Assembly: GCF_016595245.1 (NCBI RefSeq)
Contig: NZ_JAENHM010000034.1
Location: forward strand, 224 to 64,223
Direction: 5' to 3'
Length of the DNA stretch: 64,000 nucleotides
Origin: Azospirillum endophyticum
GTDB lineage: Bacteria; Pseudomonadota; Alphaproteobacteria; Azospirillales; Azospirillaceae
The translations under genes were made by a program, and so were the position numbers. How positions within the stretch are numbered: the first letter of the stretch is position 1; every line of letters begins with the position of its first letter. This document shows, piece after piece, positions 1 to 9,059 of the stretch. The notes under the pieces were generated by a model. It was not told the origin of the DNA and did not search any database. It saw only the letters and a program-made list of their open reading frames with translations.

Positions 1-68
1 TCATCCCGATGACGTTTTTCTGACGGGGAACGGAGAGGGACGCCGGCGGTCCGGCGCCCCCCATCCCG

Positions 69-1949
69 TCAGTAGGCAGCGTGATCCCAGAACTGGGCCA
101 TGCTGCTGTCGGCGTGATAGCCGTCGGTTCCCATCGACGACCAGCTGAGGTCGTGAATGCCGTGGGCCAGGACCGGAGCCTTGTCCTTCAGCGAGTAGTC
201 GGCATGCGCGCTGTCCCGGAAGCCCGGATTGAAGACCGCGTCGTTCGGGCCGAACCCGCGGCCGTTGGCTGCAACGTTGCCGTCCATGGTCAACCTGCCG
301 GGGCTGAGCAGCTTCCAGTACTGTTCGATCGGCATATCGCCGGCCGCCAGGTTGTGGATCACCATGTTGTCGTGGGGACGGGCCTCGGCACCGGCCTTCG
401 GCACCCATTCCAGCCGGATGAAGGCATCCTCCGGACGGCTGGCGATGCCGAAATTGTTCTCCAGCAGATTGCTGTCGCCGCCATGGACATAGATGCCGGC
501 CCAGGCAAAGCCCTTCACGAAGTTGTCGCGCACGATGACGCCACTGGTCAGGTCGTCCAGCGAGATGCCCCAGCCCTTGTGATCGGTCAGCCAGTTGCCC
601 TTGCCGTCGGTGGCGAGACCGCCAGTGTCGATCACCTCGTTCCCGCGGATGACCGAGCCCATGTCCTTGGCCGAGCGCCCGAGCATCTCGATGCCGCCGC
701 CATCCGCGGTCTCCTGCCCGACATGGTGGATCTTGTTGAACTGGACCGTGTTGTTGCGGTTCAGCTGCCCGTCGTCCCATTCCTTGAACGACACGCCATA
801 GCGCGGGGCATCGGTGATGTCGTTGTTGCTGACCATGCTGTTGCTGCTGCCGACGGCCCCGATGCCGGCCCCGCCCTTGGTGATCTGGCCGATATGCTCG
901 ATGCTGTTGGCGTAGATGCGGTTGCCGTTGGCGGCATGGATCATCGAGACGCCGCTGTCGCCAAGCTGTTCCATATGGTTGCCGGCGATGCGGCTATCGT
1001 CGGTGCCGTCGAGCGAGACCGCGGTCCCGACATTGACGAAATGATTGCCGCCGACCGAATTGCCGTGGCCGCCCTGCATCGACAGCGCCGAGCCGTCATA
1101 TCGGGTGTCGGAGAAGGTCAGCCCTTCGATGCTGACGTTGCTGGCATTGCTTGTCTTGATCAGCGTACCGAGCCGGGCGACGACCACGCCATCCGACTGG
1201 AAGCCGCCGGGATCGGACGGCTTGACCACCAGCTTGCCGTCGCTGGCGCGCCAGCCGAACTCACCGGCGTCGCGGATCAGCGAGGCGTCGTTCATCAGCC
1301 GATAGGTGCCGCCGGTCCGCAGGGCGTAGGAAGCCGCATCGTCGAGCGTCACCGTGTGATGATACTGGTCGATCGACTTCACGGACGAGATATCGTCCTT
1401 CAGCCGTTCGGTATCGAAGGTCTGAGCGACCAGCCCGGCATGGGGCTTCAGGCCCGAGGGAATGTCGCCGTTCGAGAAGTTGAAGCTGGTCTTGCTGGCG
1501 CCGGTCGAATTGGCCTTCAGCACATGCCAGCCGCTGGTCGCGGATTGGGCCGGATCGAAGTCGCCGGTCTGCGCCGCATGCTGGCGGACGCCGCCGATGC
1601 TGACATCCAGGCCATTGGCGGACGAGAGCTTGGCCGAATAGAGCCCCTTGCCCTCGTAGGCGAAGCCGGTCACCCGCTCTCCGCCGCTCAGCACCGGCGT
1701 CTCGTTCCCGTAGGCGAGGAAGCTGTGGCCGTCGTCGTGGGAGTCGAGGGTCAGCGTCTTGTCGAGGCGATAGGTGCCGCCACGGACATAGGTGGTGTCG
1801 ATATCGCCTGCCCGCATGGCGTCCCGCGCCTTCTCGAGGCTGGCGAAGGGACCGTCGGTGCCGGCGGCGTTGGGAGCGGCGAGCCGCCCGGACCAGCTGT
1901 CATTGCCCTTGGTGGACACGAAAAAAGCGGTCTGGTCGGTGGTCGTCAT
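69..1949 (-). CDS. Right-handed parallel beta-helix repeat protein (paralog A)
   Basis: 626 residues. The N-terminus carries the signature VSTKGNDSWSGRLAAPN (about residues 11-27) followed by DGPFASLEKA, which opens many right-handed beta-helix proteins of the pectate-lyase/epimerase superfamily. The middle (about 260-520) consists of short N/V/G-rich rungs of the type expected for a beta-solenoid. Substrate is probably a polysaccharide, but no catalytic residues can be assigned. No classical signal peptide and no RTX nonapeptides are visible, so the export route is unclear. GGAGG lies about 8 nt before the ATG. The C-terminus ends in a 'PGFRDSAHADYSL' tail shared with the protein at 52070-53950, its evident paralog. 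Family call is firm; function is inference. Confidence 0.8.
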   Translation of the reverse strand: MTTTDQTAFFVSTKGNDSWSGRLAAPNAAGTDGPFASLEKARDAMRAGDIDTTYVRGGTYRLDKTLTLDSHDDGHSFLAYGNETPVLSGGERVTGFAYEGKGLYSAKLSSANGLDVSIGGVRQHAAQTGDFDPAQSATSGWHVLKANSTGASKTSFNFSNGDIPSGLKPHAGLVAQTFDTERLKDDISSVKSIDQYHHTVTLDDAASYALRTGGTYRLMNDASLIRDAGEFGWRASDGKLVVKPSDPGGFQSDGVVVARLGTLIKTSNASNVSIEGLTFSDTRYDGSALSMQGGHGNSVGGNHFVNVGTAVSLDGTDDSRIAGNHMEQLGDSGVSMIHAANGNRIYANSIEHIGQITKGGAGIGAVGSSNSMVSNNDITDAPRYGVSFKEWDDGQLNRNNTVQFNKIHHVGQETADGGGIEMLGRSAKDMGSVIRGNEVIDTGGLATDGKGNWLTDHKGWGISLDDLTSGVIVRDNFVKGFAWAGIYVHGGDSNLLENNFGIASRPEDAFIRLEWVPKAGAEARPHDNMVIHNLAAGDMPIEQYWKLLSPGRLTMDGNVAANGRGFGPNDAVFNPGFRDSAHADYSLKDKAPVLAHGIHDLSWSSMGTDGYHADSSMAQFWDHAAY

Positions 1950-2360
1950 AAATCAATCCTCCGTTCTGATGGAGTCATGAGTCGAATTTTTTAGTTAAAA
2001 TTTTATTTACGTCGTAAGTACCTCTGATGGACAGGATGCGGCTGCAAGATCGGCATTATGCAATCCGATCGACAGCCGCGATTTGGTGGCATTGTCATGC
2101 GGCTTTGTTTATGAAATTGAACCACCGATAGAGGAAAGATTTCTTTCCATCGACTTCGCGCACTGCGTGTATCGCCCACGCGCCAGATGATGCCGGCAAT
2201 CGTCGCAATGTTGGAGGGCATCACCGCACTGGTCATTTTCTGGAATTTTATGATAAGCTTGCGACCGCCGGGGTCCTGTTCTTGGTCATAAAGCGGTGCC
2301 GCGCCTAGTTCAGCGTCAGGACCGCCCTCCCCGGCCTACAGGACGTGAAAGGGACCTGTC
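1950..2360. other. Gene-free upstream region with AT-rich stretch
   Basis: About 410 bp between the leftward beta-helix gene and the rightward cold-shock gene. It contains an AT-rich tract just before the beta-helix gene (about 1985-2015) and an imperfect nested palindrome (2039-2078). It presumably holds divergent promoters. A short leftward frame at 2003-2236 has no recognisable features and is not called. Confidence 0.5.
2039..2078. repeat. Nested palindrome upstream of beta-helix gene
   Basis: Outer arms CGGCTG (2039-2044) and CAGCCG (2073-2078) enclose inner arms GATCGG (2048-2053) and CCGATC (2065-2070) around an 11-nt centre. It lies about 90 bp upstream of the beta-helix start codon, so it could be an operator or a hairpin. 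No regulator is identified. Confidence 0.45.
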
Positions 2361-2987
2361 TTGAGCGAAGAGTTGAAGAACGTCACCGCGACGAACGTCA
2401 CCGCGACGGTAAAGTGGTTCAAACCGGAAAAGGGTTTTGGGTTCGTCCGCCTCGCCGATGGCTCCGGCGAGGCCTTCTTGCACGCTTCGGTCCTGGCCGC
2501 CGCCTCCCTGCCCAACCCGGTCGAGGGTACGACGGTCGTCTGCGATCTGGCACAGGGCGCCAAGGGACCCCAGGTCGTCGCCATTCACTCCGCCACGCCG
2601 CCGGAAACCCCGCCCGCCCCGCGTGCCCGCAACCAGCGCCCGCCGCGCACCACCGCGTCGGCTGCCCAACCGATGGGCCAGCCGACCGCGCAGTTCGACG
2701 ATGCCGGCGAGAGCTTCGCCCGTCCGCCCAAGCCGCAGCGCGAAAGGCGGGAGCGGCAAGCCGAACCGGCCGGTCCGGCGACGATGGCCTATGGCACGGT
2801 GCGCTGGTACAACCTGGACAGCCAGTCCGGCCTGATCGAGCCGTGGGAGGATGGGGCGACCGTCTATTTCGACCGCGCCACCCTGCGCCAGTCCGGCTTG
2901 GACATCGTCGCCGACGGCGAGGATGTCCGGTATCTGGCCGTCGGTTCGGAAGATGCTCCGGTCGCCCAACGGGTCGAGTTGATCTGA
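2361..2987 (+). CDS. Double cold-shock-domain protein
   Basis: 208 residues, about three times a single-domain CspA. A canonical first cold-shock domain (about residues 11-70) has the RNP1-like motif KGFGFVR and an RNP2-like EAFLHAS. A Pro/Arg-rich linker (about 75-140) leads to a second, degenerate domain (about 143-205) starting GTVRWYN, in which the RNP1 aromatic residues are replaced (SGLIEP). Predicted single-strand nucleic-acid chaperone. The start is TTG with AAGGGA 7 nt upstream; no good ATG fits. Two-domain CSPs with a weak second domain are known in alphaproteobacteria. Confidence 0.88.
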   Translation: MSEELKNVTATNVTATVKWFKPEKGFGFVRLADGSGEAFLHASVLAAASLPNPVEGTTVVCDLAQGAKGPQVVAIHSATPPETPPAPRARNQRPPRTTASAAQPMGQPTAQFDDAGESFARPPKPQRERRERQAEPAGPATMAYGTVRWYNLDSQSGLIEPWEDGATVYFDRATLRQSGLDIVADGEDVRYLAVGSEDAPVAQRVELI

Positions 2988-2992
2988 CGCTG

Positions 2993-3028
2993 GATCGGAT
3001 CGCGCAAAATCGAAATCGATGTGTAGCG
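2993..3028. repeat. Dispersed 36-bp intergenic repeat, copy 1
   Basis: Starts with GATCGGATCGCGCA and matches 32 of 36 positions of a second copy at 13276-13311. It lies 5 bp after the cold-shock stop codon. The second copy has inverted ends; this one does not keep the right end. Confidence 0.6.
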
Positions 3029-3047
3029 CGGCTCCCATCCTCAAACG

Positions 3048-3102
3048 AAAAGCCTACAGCCCCCAGCGTTTCCAATTGAACGCCCGGGGCTATAGGCCTT
3101 TT
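3048..3102. terminator. Bidirectional terminator-like hairpin
   Basis: Imperfect arms AAAAGCCTACAGCCCC (from 3048) and GGGGCTATAGGCCTTTT (to 3102) sit between the convergent cold-shock and shlB-like genes. The A-rich left side and T-rich right side would serve both directions. There is one bulge and a few mismatches. Confidence 0.6.
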
Positions 3103-3167
3103 GCCGGCGACGATCGTTGCCCGGCGGGGTCGGCCGGCCAGCCGCCCGGCGGTCGTCGCGTGTCGGG

Positions 3168-4880
3168 TCAGAACCGCGTCGTCAGCGTGAAGAAGGCGCG
3201 TGGTGCACGGTCCTGCGTGGCGAACGGCGTGGAGATGAAGGGTTTGGCGAGCTCCACGCTGGCGTCGATGCGCCGGAACACGCCGAAGCGCAGGCCGATG
3301 CCGGTCGAGGCGAGGGACCGGCGGCCGTGCCGCGTGCCGCCTTCGTAATTGTACACGGCTCCATAATCGCCGAAGCCATAGGCGACTGCATAATCCAGCC
3401 CGTCCTCCTGGACCGGCAGGATGTACTGCAATTCCGCCCGGCCGGCGAAGCCGCTGTCGCCGGTGATTTCCGACGGGTCGAAGGCTCGCCCATATTGTTT
3501 GCCGCCCAGCCCGTACTCCTCCGACGACAGCAACTGGTCGGGGCTGTATTGCGCCTCTCCCGACAAAGCGAGGAGCAGCGATTCGCCCAGAGGCTGGTTG
3601 CGCTGGGCCGACAGCAGGAGTTTGCGGAAATCGCTGCGCCCGCCGCTGCGGGTCAGCGTGGCACTGCCTGATTGCGTTGCATTCAGGATATCCAGGCCCT
3701 TGGACAGTTCCGCCGTCAGCAGGTTCGTCCCACCCCAGCCGTCGGCGAAATCATAGGAGAGGTTGGCGGCGACGATCCGCAACCTGTCCTGCGACAGCTT
3801 GTCGCCCAACGCGTCGGTGCGGCTGTCGCGGATGGTGAGGCTGAAGCCGGCGCGTAGCGTCTCGGTCCGGCTGCGGATGAAAGGGTGCGACACCGCCACC
3901 CGGCCGGAGGTGGTCAGGCTGTCAAGGTCGAGCGGCCGGACGCTGTCGCCGGGCTGCGACCAGGAGCGGCGGACGCCATACTCCACCGTCGTGCCCTCGG
4001 CATCCACCGGCACGAGTTGCCCGACGTCGAAGAAGCGCAGTTCGCGGATCTGCGGGGTGACGATGCCCTGGGCGGTGGTGCGCTCGAAAAGGCCGAGTTG
4101 ATCCTCGACACTGGCGACGCCGGTCACCTGCATCGGCCCGATCGAGCGGGTGCCGCGGTTGTCGAGCGACAGGAAGCCATCGAAGGGCGTGCGCTCCAGC
4201 GTCAGCGTCAGGCGCGATGCGCCGGGCGTGTCGGGTGACGCCTCCAGCACCGTCTTCACCGCCACGCCGGGCAGATCGTCGGCCAGCAGGACGTAACGCT
4301 CCATGTCCGCCATGCGCAGCGGCCGCGAGGCCTTGATCTTTTCCCCCATGCGCCGCAGCAGGCCCAGCCGGTCCGTCGCCTCGCCCTGGACGACCACCTC
4401 GTCGACATAGCCCTCCACCACCTGCAGGCGGACGATGCCGTCGCGGATGCGCTGGGCCGGTACCACCGCCTGGGACAGCACGTAGCCGTCGTTGCGGTAC
4501 CGCGCGGTGATGGCGTCGCGGACGGCATAGAGATCGGCCAGCGTCACCGGCTTGCCCAGCTTGTCGCGCCACAGGGCGGACAGGCTGTCGCTGTCGTAGA
4601 CGCTGTTGCCGTCGACGCGGATCTCGCTCAGGGTCAGGGTGATGCGTTCGGCATCGCGGGGAGGCGGAGCCTTCTCCGGGGCCGGCATCTCGATTTCCGG
4701 CGAAGACTGCGGCACCGCAGGCCGTTCGAAGCGCTGCTCCAGACGGTTGGGGTCGAGCGAGGGCGGCAGCACCGGCGGAACCGCCTGGGCCAGTGCCGGC
4801 AATGGTCCGGCAATCCCTGCAAGCAGCAACGCGGACCAACGGACGAGACGCCGGAAGCGACGCATGACGGGGCGGGGCAT
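3168..4880 (-). CDS. ShlB/FhaC/HecB-family outer-membrane translocator (TpsB)
   Basis: About 570 residues, typical for TpsB proteins. A signal peptide (LVRWSALLLAGIAGPLPALA, about residues 12-31) and a Pro-rich linker precede a POTRA_2 domain (about 75-160, containing IRVDGNSVYD and RNDGYVLSQAVVPAQRI). A 16-strand-type barrel follows and ends in the terminal Phe of AFFTLTTRF, the expected outer-membrane insertion signal. It should secrete a two-partner substrate, but no TpsA gene adjoins it. It lies 41 bp after the cyclase gene on the same strand, probably in one operon. The start could be 4880 or 4865; neither has a clear Shine-Dalgarno. Confidence 0.88.
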   Translation of the reverse strand: MPRPVMRRFRRLVRWSALLLAGIAGPLPALAQAVPPVLPPSLDPNRLEQRFERPAVPQSSPEIEMPAPEKAPPPRDAERITLTLSEIRVDGNSVYDSDSLSALWRDKLGKPVTLADLYAVRDAITARYRNDGYVLSQAVVPAQRIRDGIVRLQVVEGYVDEVVVQGEATDRLGLLRRMGEKIKASRPLRMADMERYVLLADDLPGVAVKTVLEASPDTPGASRLTLTLERTPFDGFLSLDNRGTRSIGPMQVTGVASVEDQLGLFERTTAQGIVTPQIRELRFFDVGQLVPVDAEGTTVEYGVRRSWSQPGDSVRPLDLDSLTTSGRVAVSHPFIRSRTETLRAGFSLTIRDSRTDALGDKLSQDRLRIVAANLSYDFADGWGGTNLLTAELSKGLDILNATQSGSATLTRSGGRSDFRKLLLSAQRNQPLGESLLLALSGEAQYSPDQLLSSEEYGLGGKQYGRAFDPSEITGDSGFAGRAELQYILPVQEDGLDYAVAYGFGDYGAVYNYEGGTRHGRRSLASTGIGLRFGVFRRIDASVELAKPFISTPFATQDRAPRAFFTLTTRF

Positions 4881-4921
4881 GACGGAATTGGCGGCTGGGG
4901 ACACGGCTTGTCGTCGTCCGG

Positions 4922-7063
4922 CTATTTGTCGGTGAGGGCGGTCACGCCGGCCCAATTCGGCTCGGCCGGCAGGCCGATGCGCTTCTCCACCTTGTGCAGC
5001 ATCGCCAGGGCGGCGCCGTCGGAGGCCACCAGCGCGCGGAAGCCGGCGGCAGCGGCTTCGAAGCGGCCGGCGCGCCAATCGTCGAGGGCGGCGGCGTAGG
5101 CGGTACGCTGCGCAAGATCCTCCGGATCCGCAAGGCGGGTGGCGGACAGCGGCTCGAACACCTCCACCGGCTCGCTGCGGCCGACGACCTGCACGATGTC
5201 GAGCGCGCGGAAGGCTTCCGGGTCGCCATGGTGGCGCACGGTCTCGCCGCCGACCATGAGGGCGGTGTTGTAGTATTTGTTGGCACCCTCCAGTCGGGAA
5301 GCCAGATTCACCGTGTCGCCCATCACCGTGTAGTTGAAGCGGCGGGGCGAGCCGATGTTGCCGATCAGCGCCGGTCCGGTGGCGATGCCGATCCGGTTGG
5401 AGCCGCGCCCGCTGGAGGTCGCCAGCAGGGTCGGGTCGTCGGCCATCGCCTGACGCATCGCCAATGCCGCCGCCACCGCGGCACGGGCATGGTTGTCGAT
5501 GGCATAGGGGGCTCCGAACACCGCCAGCACGGCGTCGCCGATGTATTTGTCGACGAAACCGCCATGCGCCTCGATGATGTCGGTCATCACCGTGAAATAG
5601 CGGTTCAGAACGGTGACGAGGGCCTCCGGCTCCATCCCTTCGGACATCTTGGTGAAGCCGGCGATGTCGCAGAACAGGATCGACAGGTCGCGCTCCTCGC
5701 CGCCCAGGCTGGGCGACTGGCCCGACGCGATCATGTCGTCGATCAGCGAACCCGGCAGATAGAGCTTGAAGGCGTTGCGGATGTGCCGCTGGTCGCGGTC
5801 CAGCACCGCGAAGCGGAAGCCCAGCGCCAGCGGGAAGACCAGCAGCGCCGCCAATGCGGCCTGCAGATAGGGCAGCACCAGCCCGCCCTGGAACGCCTCC
5901 ACCGCCACCCCGCTCCATCCCGCCAGCAGCAGGGCAAGGCCGGCCGCGGCCACCGGTGGCCGGGTCGCCAGCGTCACCAGGGCAGCCAGATCGGCCAGCA
6001 GCATGATCAGGGCCGCGGCGGCCGGTCCGCCGGCCTCCTCCAGCGCATCGTGCGCGATCAGGTTGGAGATGGCGGCGGCATGGATGTAGACGCCGGGGAT
6101 GCTGTCGCGGGTGCGACCGGCAACATACAGCTCGCTCATCACCGGCAGGGCACAGCGTTCGGGAAGATTGGTCCCTTCCGGCTTGGTGACCCAGCGGTTG
6201 GAGGAGAGCTTGCGGTCCTCCACATCCAGCACGGTGCCGACCATCACCGCCTTGCCCTTGAAGTGCCCGGCGAAATAATCGGCCTTGCCGGCTTCGGCGC
6301 AGGCATAGAGATCAGCCAGCGAATAGGTCGGGATGGCGCCGGGAGCGGTGGCATGGTTGACCAGCAGACGGTTGCCCTCCCCGCCCGGCACCCGATAGCC
6401 GGCCAGCGTGGCGGAGCCGTCTTTCCCAAGTTCCAGAGGCGCCTTCAGCACGCGGGAGGCGACCTCAACCGCCATGCCCGGCTCGGCCTTCGGGCGGCCG
6501 TCGGGACCAGCCGCGGCCAGCGTCAGCGGCACCCGGCGCAGCACGCCGTCGGGATCCTCCACCAGATTGACCGAGCGGATATTGTTGAGGCCGGCGGCGA
6601 TCACATAGCCGCGATAGGGCATCAGCGGATCGCTCTGATGCTGCACCTTCGCCAACACCAGCCGGCCTTCCTTGCCGCCGCGGCGCAGAGTCAGCAGATA
6701 GTCGCGCTCGAAACCCGGAATCAACGTCTCGACCGAGGTCGGGTGGACGATATCGAGGCCGATGGCCGCCGCCCCGCCGTCCAGCATGGCGCCCAGCACG
6801 GTGCCCAGCCGCGGCCCCCACAGCGCCTGCGGCGTGCCGGCGAAGGGCGGGCGGCGGTAAGTCTCCTCATCGATGCCGACCACGACGACCGGGGACGGGT
6901 CGATACCAGTCCGGGGGCCATGCACCCGCTCGCGCAGCCAATAGAGGCTGTCGATCGACGGCCCCTGCAATGAGGATGAGGCCGCCAATGTCACGAGTGC
7001 CGCGACGACCGGCGCCACCGCGCCGAGCAGAACCAGCCGGGCGCGCCGGGGCAGCCTCATCAT
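4922..7063 (-). CDS. CHASE2-domain class III adenylate cyclase
   Basis: 713 residues. An N-terminal membrane anchor (about 10-30) and an extracytoplasmic CHASE2 sensor (about 40-320, with the typical VVVGIDEETYRRPP) are followed by three closely spaced membrane segments (about 335-420) and a class III cyclase catalytic domain (about 455-640). Visible catalytic features are the metal aspartates in FCDIAGFTK and YIGDAV, the lysine of DKYIGD and the aspartate of VMGDTVN (the Lys/Asp pair favours ATP), and the Asn/Arg pair in VNLASRLE. It should make cAMP in response to a periplasmic cue. It starts 7 bp after the small exported protein's stop codon, so the two are co-transcribed and probably coupled. 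Confidence 0.93.
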   Translation of the reverse strand: MMRLPRRARLVLLGAVAPVVAALVTLAASSSLQGPSIDSLYWLRERVHGPRTGIDPSPVVVVGIDEETYRRPPFAGTPQALWGPRLGTVLGAMLDGGAAAIGLDIVHPTSVETLIPGFERDYLLTLRRGGKEGRLVLAKVQHQSDPLMPYRGYVIAAGLNNIRSVNLVEDPDGVLRRVPLTLAAAGPDGRPKAEPGMAVEVASRVLKAPLELGKDGSATLAGYRVPGGEGNRLLVNHATAPGAIPTYSLADLYACAEAGKADYFAGHFKGKAVMVGTVLDVEDRKLSSNRWVTKPEGTNLPERCALPVMSELYVAGRTRDSIPGVYIHAAAISNLIAHDALEEAGGPAAAALIMLLADLAALVTLATRPPVAAAGLALLLAGWSGVAVEAFQGGLVLPYLQAALAALLVFPLALGFRFAVLDRDQRHIRNAFKLYLPGSLIDDMIASGQSPSLGGEERDLSILFCDIAGFTKMSEGMEPEALVTVLNRYFTVMTDIIEAHGGFVDKYIGDAVLAVFGAPYAIDNHARAAVAAALAMRQAMADDPTLLATSSGRGSNRIGIATGPALIGNIGSPRRFNYTVMGDTVNLASRLEGANKYYNTALMVGGETVRHHGDPEAFRALDIVQVVGRSEPVEVFEPLSATRLADPEDLAQRTAYAAALDDWRAGRFEAAAAGFRALVASDGAALAMLHKVEKRIGLPAEPNWAGVTALTDK

Positions 7064-7070
7064 CCGCCGC

Positions 7071-7778
7071 TCAGAAGCGGATCAGCCGGCCGAGCGCCGG
7101 CCCGCCGCCGCCGGCCGCCTTCTCGTCGATCTTCACCACGAAGGACTTCTGCCCGGCGGAGATCTTGTAGAGACCGCCCGGTTCCAGCCCTGTTCCCTTC
7201 TTCGCGGTATCCAGCGTGGTGCCGGGAACGTTGACGGTGGTCAGCGCGATGCCCTGCACATCGAGCCGGTCGATGGTGACGGGGCCGGGCGCCGACAGGA
7301 CCAGCACCGGATGGGTCTTGTACAGAGTCAGGTCGGACTTGGGCAGCGGCGCCTTCATCCCCGGCAGGGCGATGGGTGCGCTGCGGAAGACCGTCACCCC
7401 CGCCTTGCCGGCCTCGTTGGAGGCCAGCAGCAGCTTGCCGCCGTCGCAGGGCAGCGTGTGGCGGTCGATGCTGCCGCCCTCCACCGCCGATTCACGGGCG
7501 CCGACCGTCACCGAACCTCCGGTGATCGTCTCGTTCACGCAAGATTCGAGGTAGCTCAGCGTCAGCGTCTGACCCGCCTTCAGCGCCACGGTGCGGCCGG
7601 TCGCCAGATAATCCATTGCCTGCACGCCATCGACGCCGTCGGACACATCCTCCACCAGTGCGGTGGGAGCACCCGAGGCCGGGGCCGGATCGGCGGCGAG
7701 CGCCAGGGGCGAGGCGGCCAGCAGCAGCAGGGATCCTGCGGCGATGCTGCGGACGGACAACTGGAACGCGACGGACAT
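7071..7778 (-). CDS. Exported protein, possibly FecR-like, first gene of cyclase/TpsB operon
   Basis: 235 residues. A signal peptide (about residues 8-28, ending SPLALA) is followed by a beta-rich body with repeated 'LKAGQTLTLSYLESC' and 'ETITGGSVTVG' blocks, reminiscent of FecR-type periplasmic beta domains; this is only a weak resemblance. Two cysteines in the mature part (SYLESC and HTLPCDGG) could form a disulfide. The start at 7778 is chosen over an upstream ATG because GGGGAGG lies 8 nt before it and the signal peptide begins there. As the first gene before a CHASE2 cyclase it may present or modify the sensed signal. Function unknown. Confidence 0.7.
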   Translation of the reverse strand: MSVAFQLSVRSIAAGSLLLLAASPLALAADPAPASGAPTALVEDVSDGVDGVQAMDYLATGRTVALKAGQTLTLSYLESCVNETITGGSVTVGARESAVEGGSIDRHTLPCDGGKLLLASNEAGKAGVTVFRSAPIALPGMKAPLPKSDLTLYKTHPVLVLSAPGPVTIDRLDVQGIALTTVNVPGTTLDTAKKGTGLEPGGLYKISAGQKSFVVKIDEKAAGGGGPALGRLIRF

Positions 7779-8073
7779 GGAAACGGCCTCCCCGGTCGGT
7801 GCAGGGGGCATGCCCCCTGTGGACGGCTTCACTATGGCTGCGTACCCTTTAACGAAGTTACCGAGTTACTTCAAATCCAATACGTCCCATTGGCCGGGTC
7901 ATGGTGAGGCCGGCAGCGGAAGGGATGCGTGGCGGTGACGCCCGATTGTCAAGAAAGCGAAACAAACCCGCCATACCGGCGTCATGGCCGCCGGCTAATG
8001 TACACGTCCCGCGCGTGGCAGCCTTCGGAGCCGCGACGTTTGGGACGGACATCATTGGAGCGTCGCGACCAAA

Positions 8074-8841
8074 ATGGCCACCGAACACATCGTCCGCTCC
8101 TTCGCGCAGGAACTGCAACGCCTGTCCAACCTCATCACCCAGATGGGCGGCGTGGCCGAGGCACAGGTGGAGGCCGCGGTGAAGGCGGTGTCGCGCCGTG
8201 ACGTCGGCCTCGCCTCCCAGGTGATGCAGGCCGATGCGCGGCTCGACGCCTATGAACGCGACATCGACGCGGAGGCGGTTCGCCTGCTGGCCCTGCGCCA
8301 GCCGATGGCCCAGGATCTGCGCGAAATCGTCTCGGCGCTGAAGGTCTCCGCCGATCTGGAGCGCATCGGCGACTATGCCGCGAACGTCGCCAAGCGGTCG
8401 TTGGCGCTGGCCCAGGTGCCGGTGGTGCGGCCGGCCGCCGGAATCCCGCGCATGGGACGGCTGGTCGAAGCCATCCTGAAGGACGTGCTGGACGCCTATA
8501 TCGAGCGCGATGTCGAGAAGGCCATCGCCGCATGGGAACGCGACGAGGAACTGGACGACCTGTATACCAGCCTGTTCCGCGAGGTCCTGACCTATATGAT
8601 GGAGGATCCGCGCAACATCACGCCCTGCACCCATCTGCTGTTCATGGCGAAGAACCTGGAGCGCATCGGCGACCATGCCACCAACATCGCCGAGATCATC
8701 CATTTCCTGGTGGTCGGCACACCCCTGACCGTGCTGCGTCCGAAGAACGATGCCAGCAGCTTCGCCGTGGTGTCGCCCCTTCCGCCCGACGTCGACCTGT
8801 CGACCTTGCTCGACGACGCCGGCCCTGTCGACGCCGGTTGA
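8074..8841 (+). CDS. phoU: Phosphate signalling protein PhoU
   Basis: 255 residues with two PhoU three-helix repeats. The first holds LRQPMAQDLREIVSALK and DLERIGDYAANVAK (about 70-108), the second ITPCTHLLFMAKNLERIGDH (about 185-204). These E-R-I-G-D metal-binding motifs are diagnostic. PhoU restrains PhoR/PstSCAB signalling in the cytoplasm. Neither pst nor phoBR genes adjoin it here; it stands alone, about 220 bp before hisZ. The shared direction gives no strong case for an operon. Confidence 0.95.
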   Translation: MATEHIVRSFAQELQRLSNLITQMGGVAEAQVEAAVKAVSRRDVGLASQVMQADARLDAYERDIDAEAVRLLALRQPMAQDLREIVSALKVSADLERIGDYAANVAKRSLALAQVPVVRPAAGIPRMGRLVEAILKDVLDAYIERDVEKAIAAWERDEELDDLYTSLFREVLTYMMEDPRNITPCTHLLFMAKNLERIGDHATNIAEIIHFLVVGTPLTVLRPKNDASSFAVVSPLPPDVDLSTLLDDAGPVDAG

Positions 8842-9059
8842 TCCGTCGATCCCACGGCTTTCCCCACCCGACCGCCCCCCTGCTCCCGACGCCATCGGCA
8901 GCGACACTTCGTCCAGCCGGCGCCGACGCAGGGGAGATACCGGCGGGGTGCGGGGCTTTTCCGTTTGCATGCGGCGCGGGGGTCGGGTATTAGCCCGCCC
9001 CGTGTGCCCGACATTCGCCGCGGCATCCCTGTCCCTGCCTGCAACGAGACACGCTGGTC

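Noticed and set aside
81-1994. Long rightward frame opposite the beta-helix gene
   Set aside because: Antisense shadow of a GC-rich gene; no domain, Shine-Dalgarno or family features.
2003-2236. 77-residue leftward ORF
   Set aside because: No family resemblance, no clear Shine-Dalgarno, lies in an AT-rich promoter region.
4881-5918. Upstream extension of the ShlB-like frame to 5918
   Set aside because: Overlaps the cyclase coding region and reads as Arg/Gly-rich shadow peptide; the signal peptide sits at 4865-4880.
4994-6973. Rightward 659-codon frame opposite the cyclase
   Set aside because: Shadow frame; the cyclase has complete catalytic motifs.
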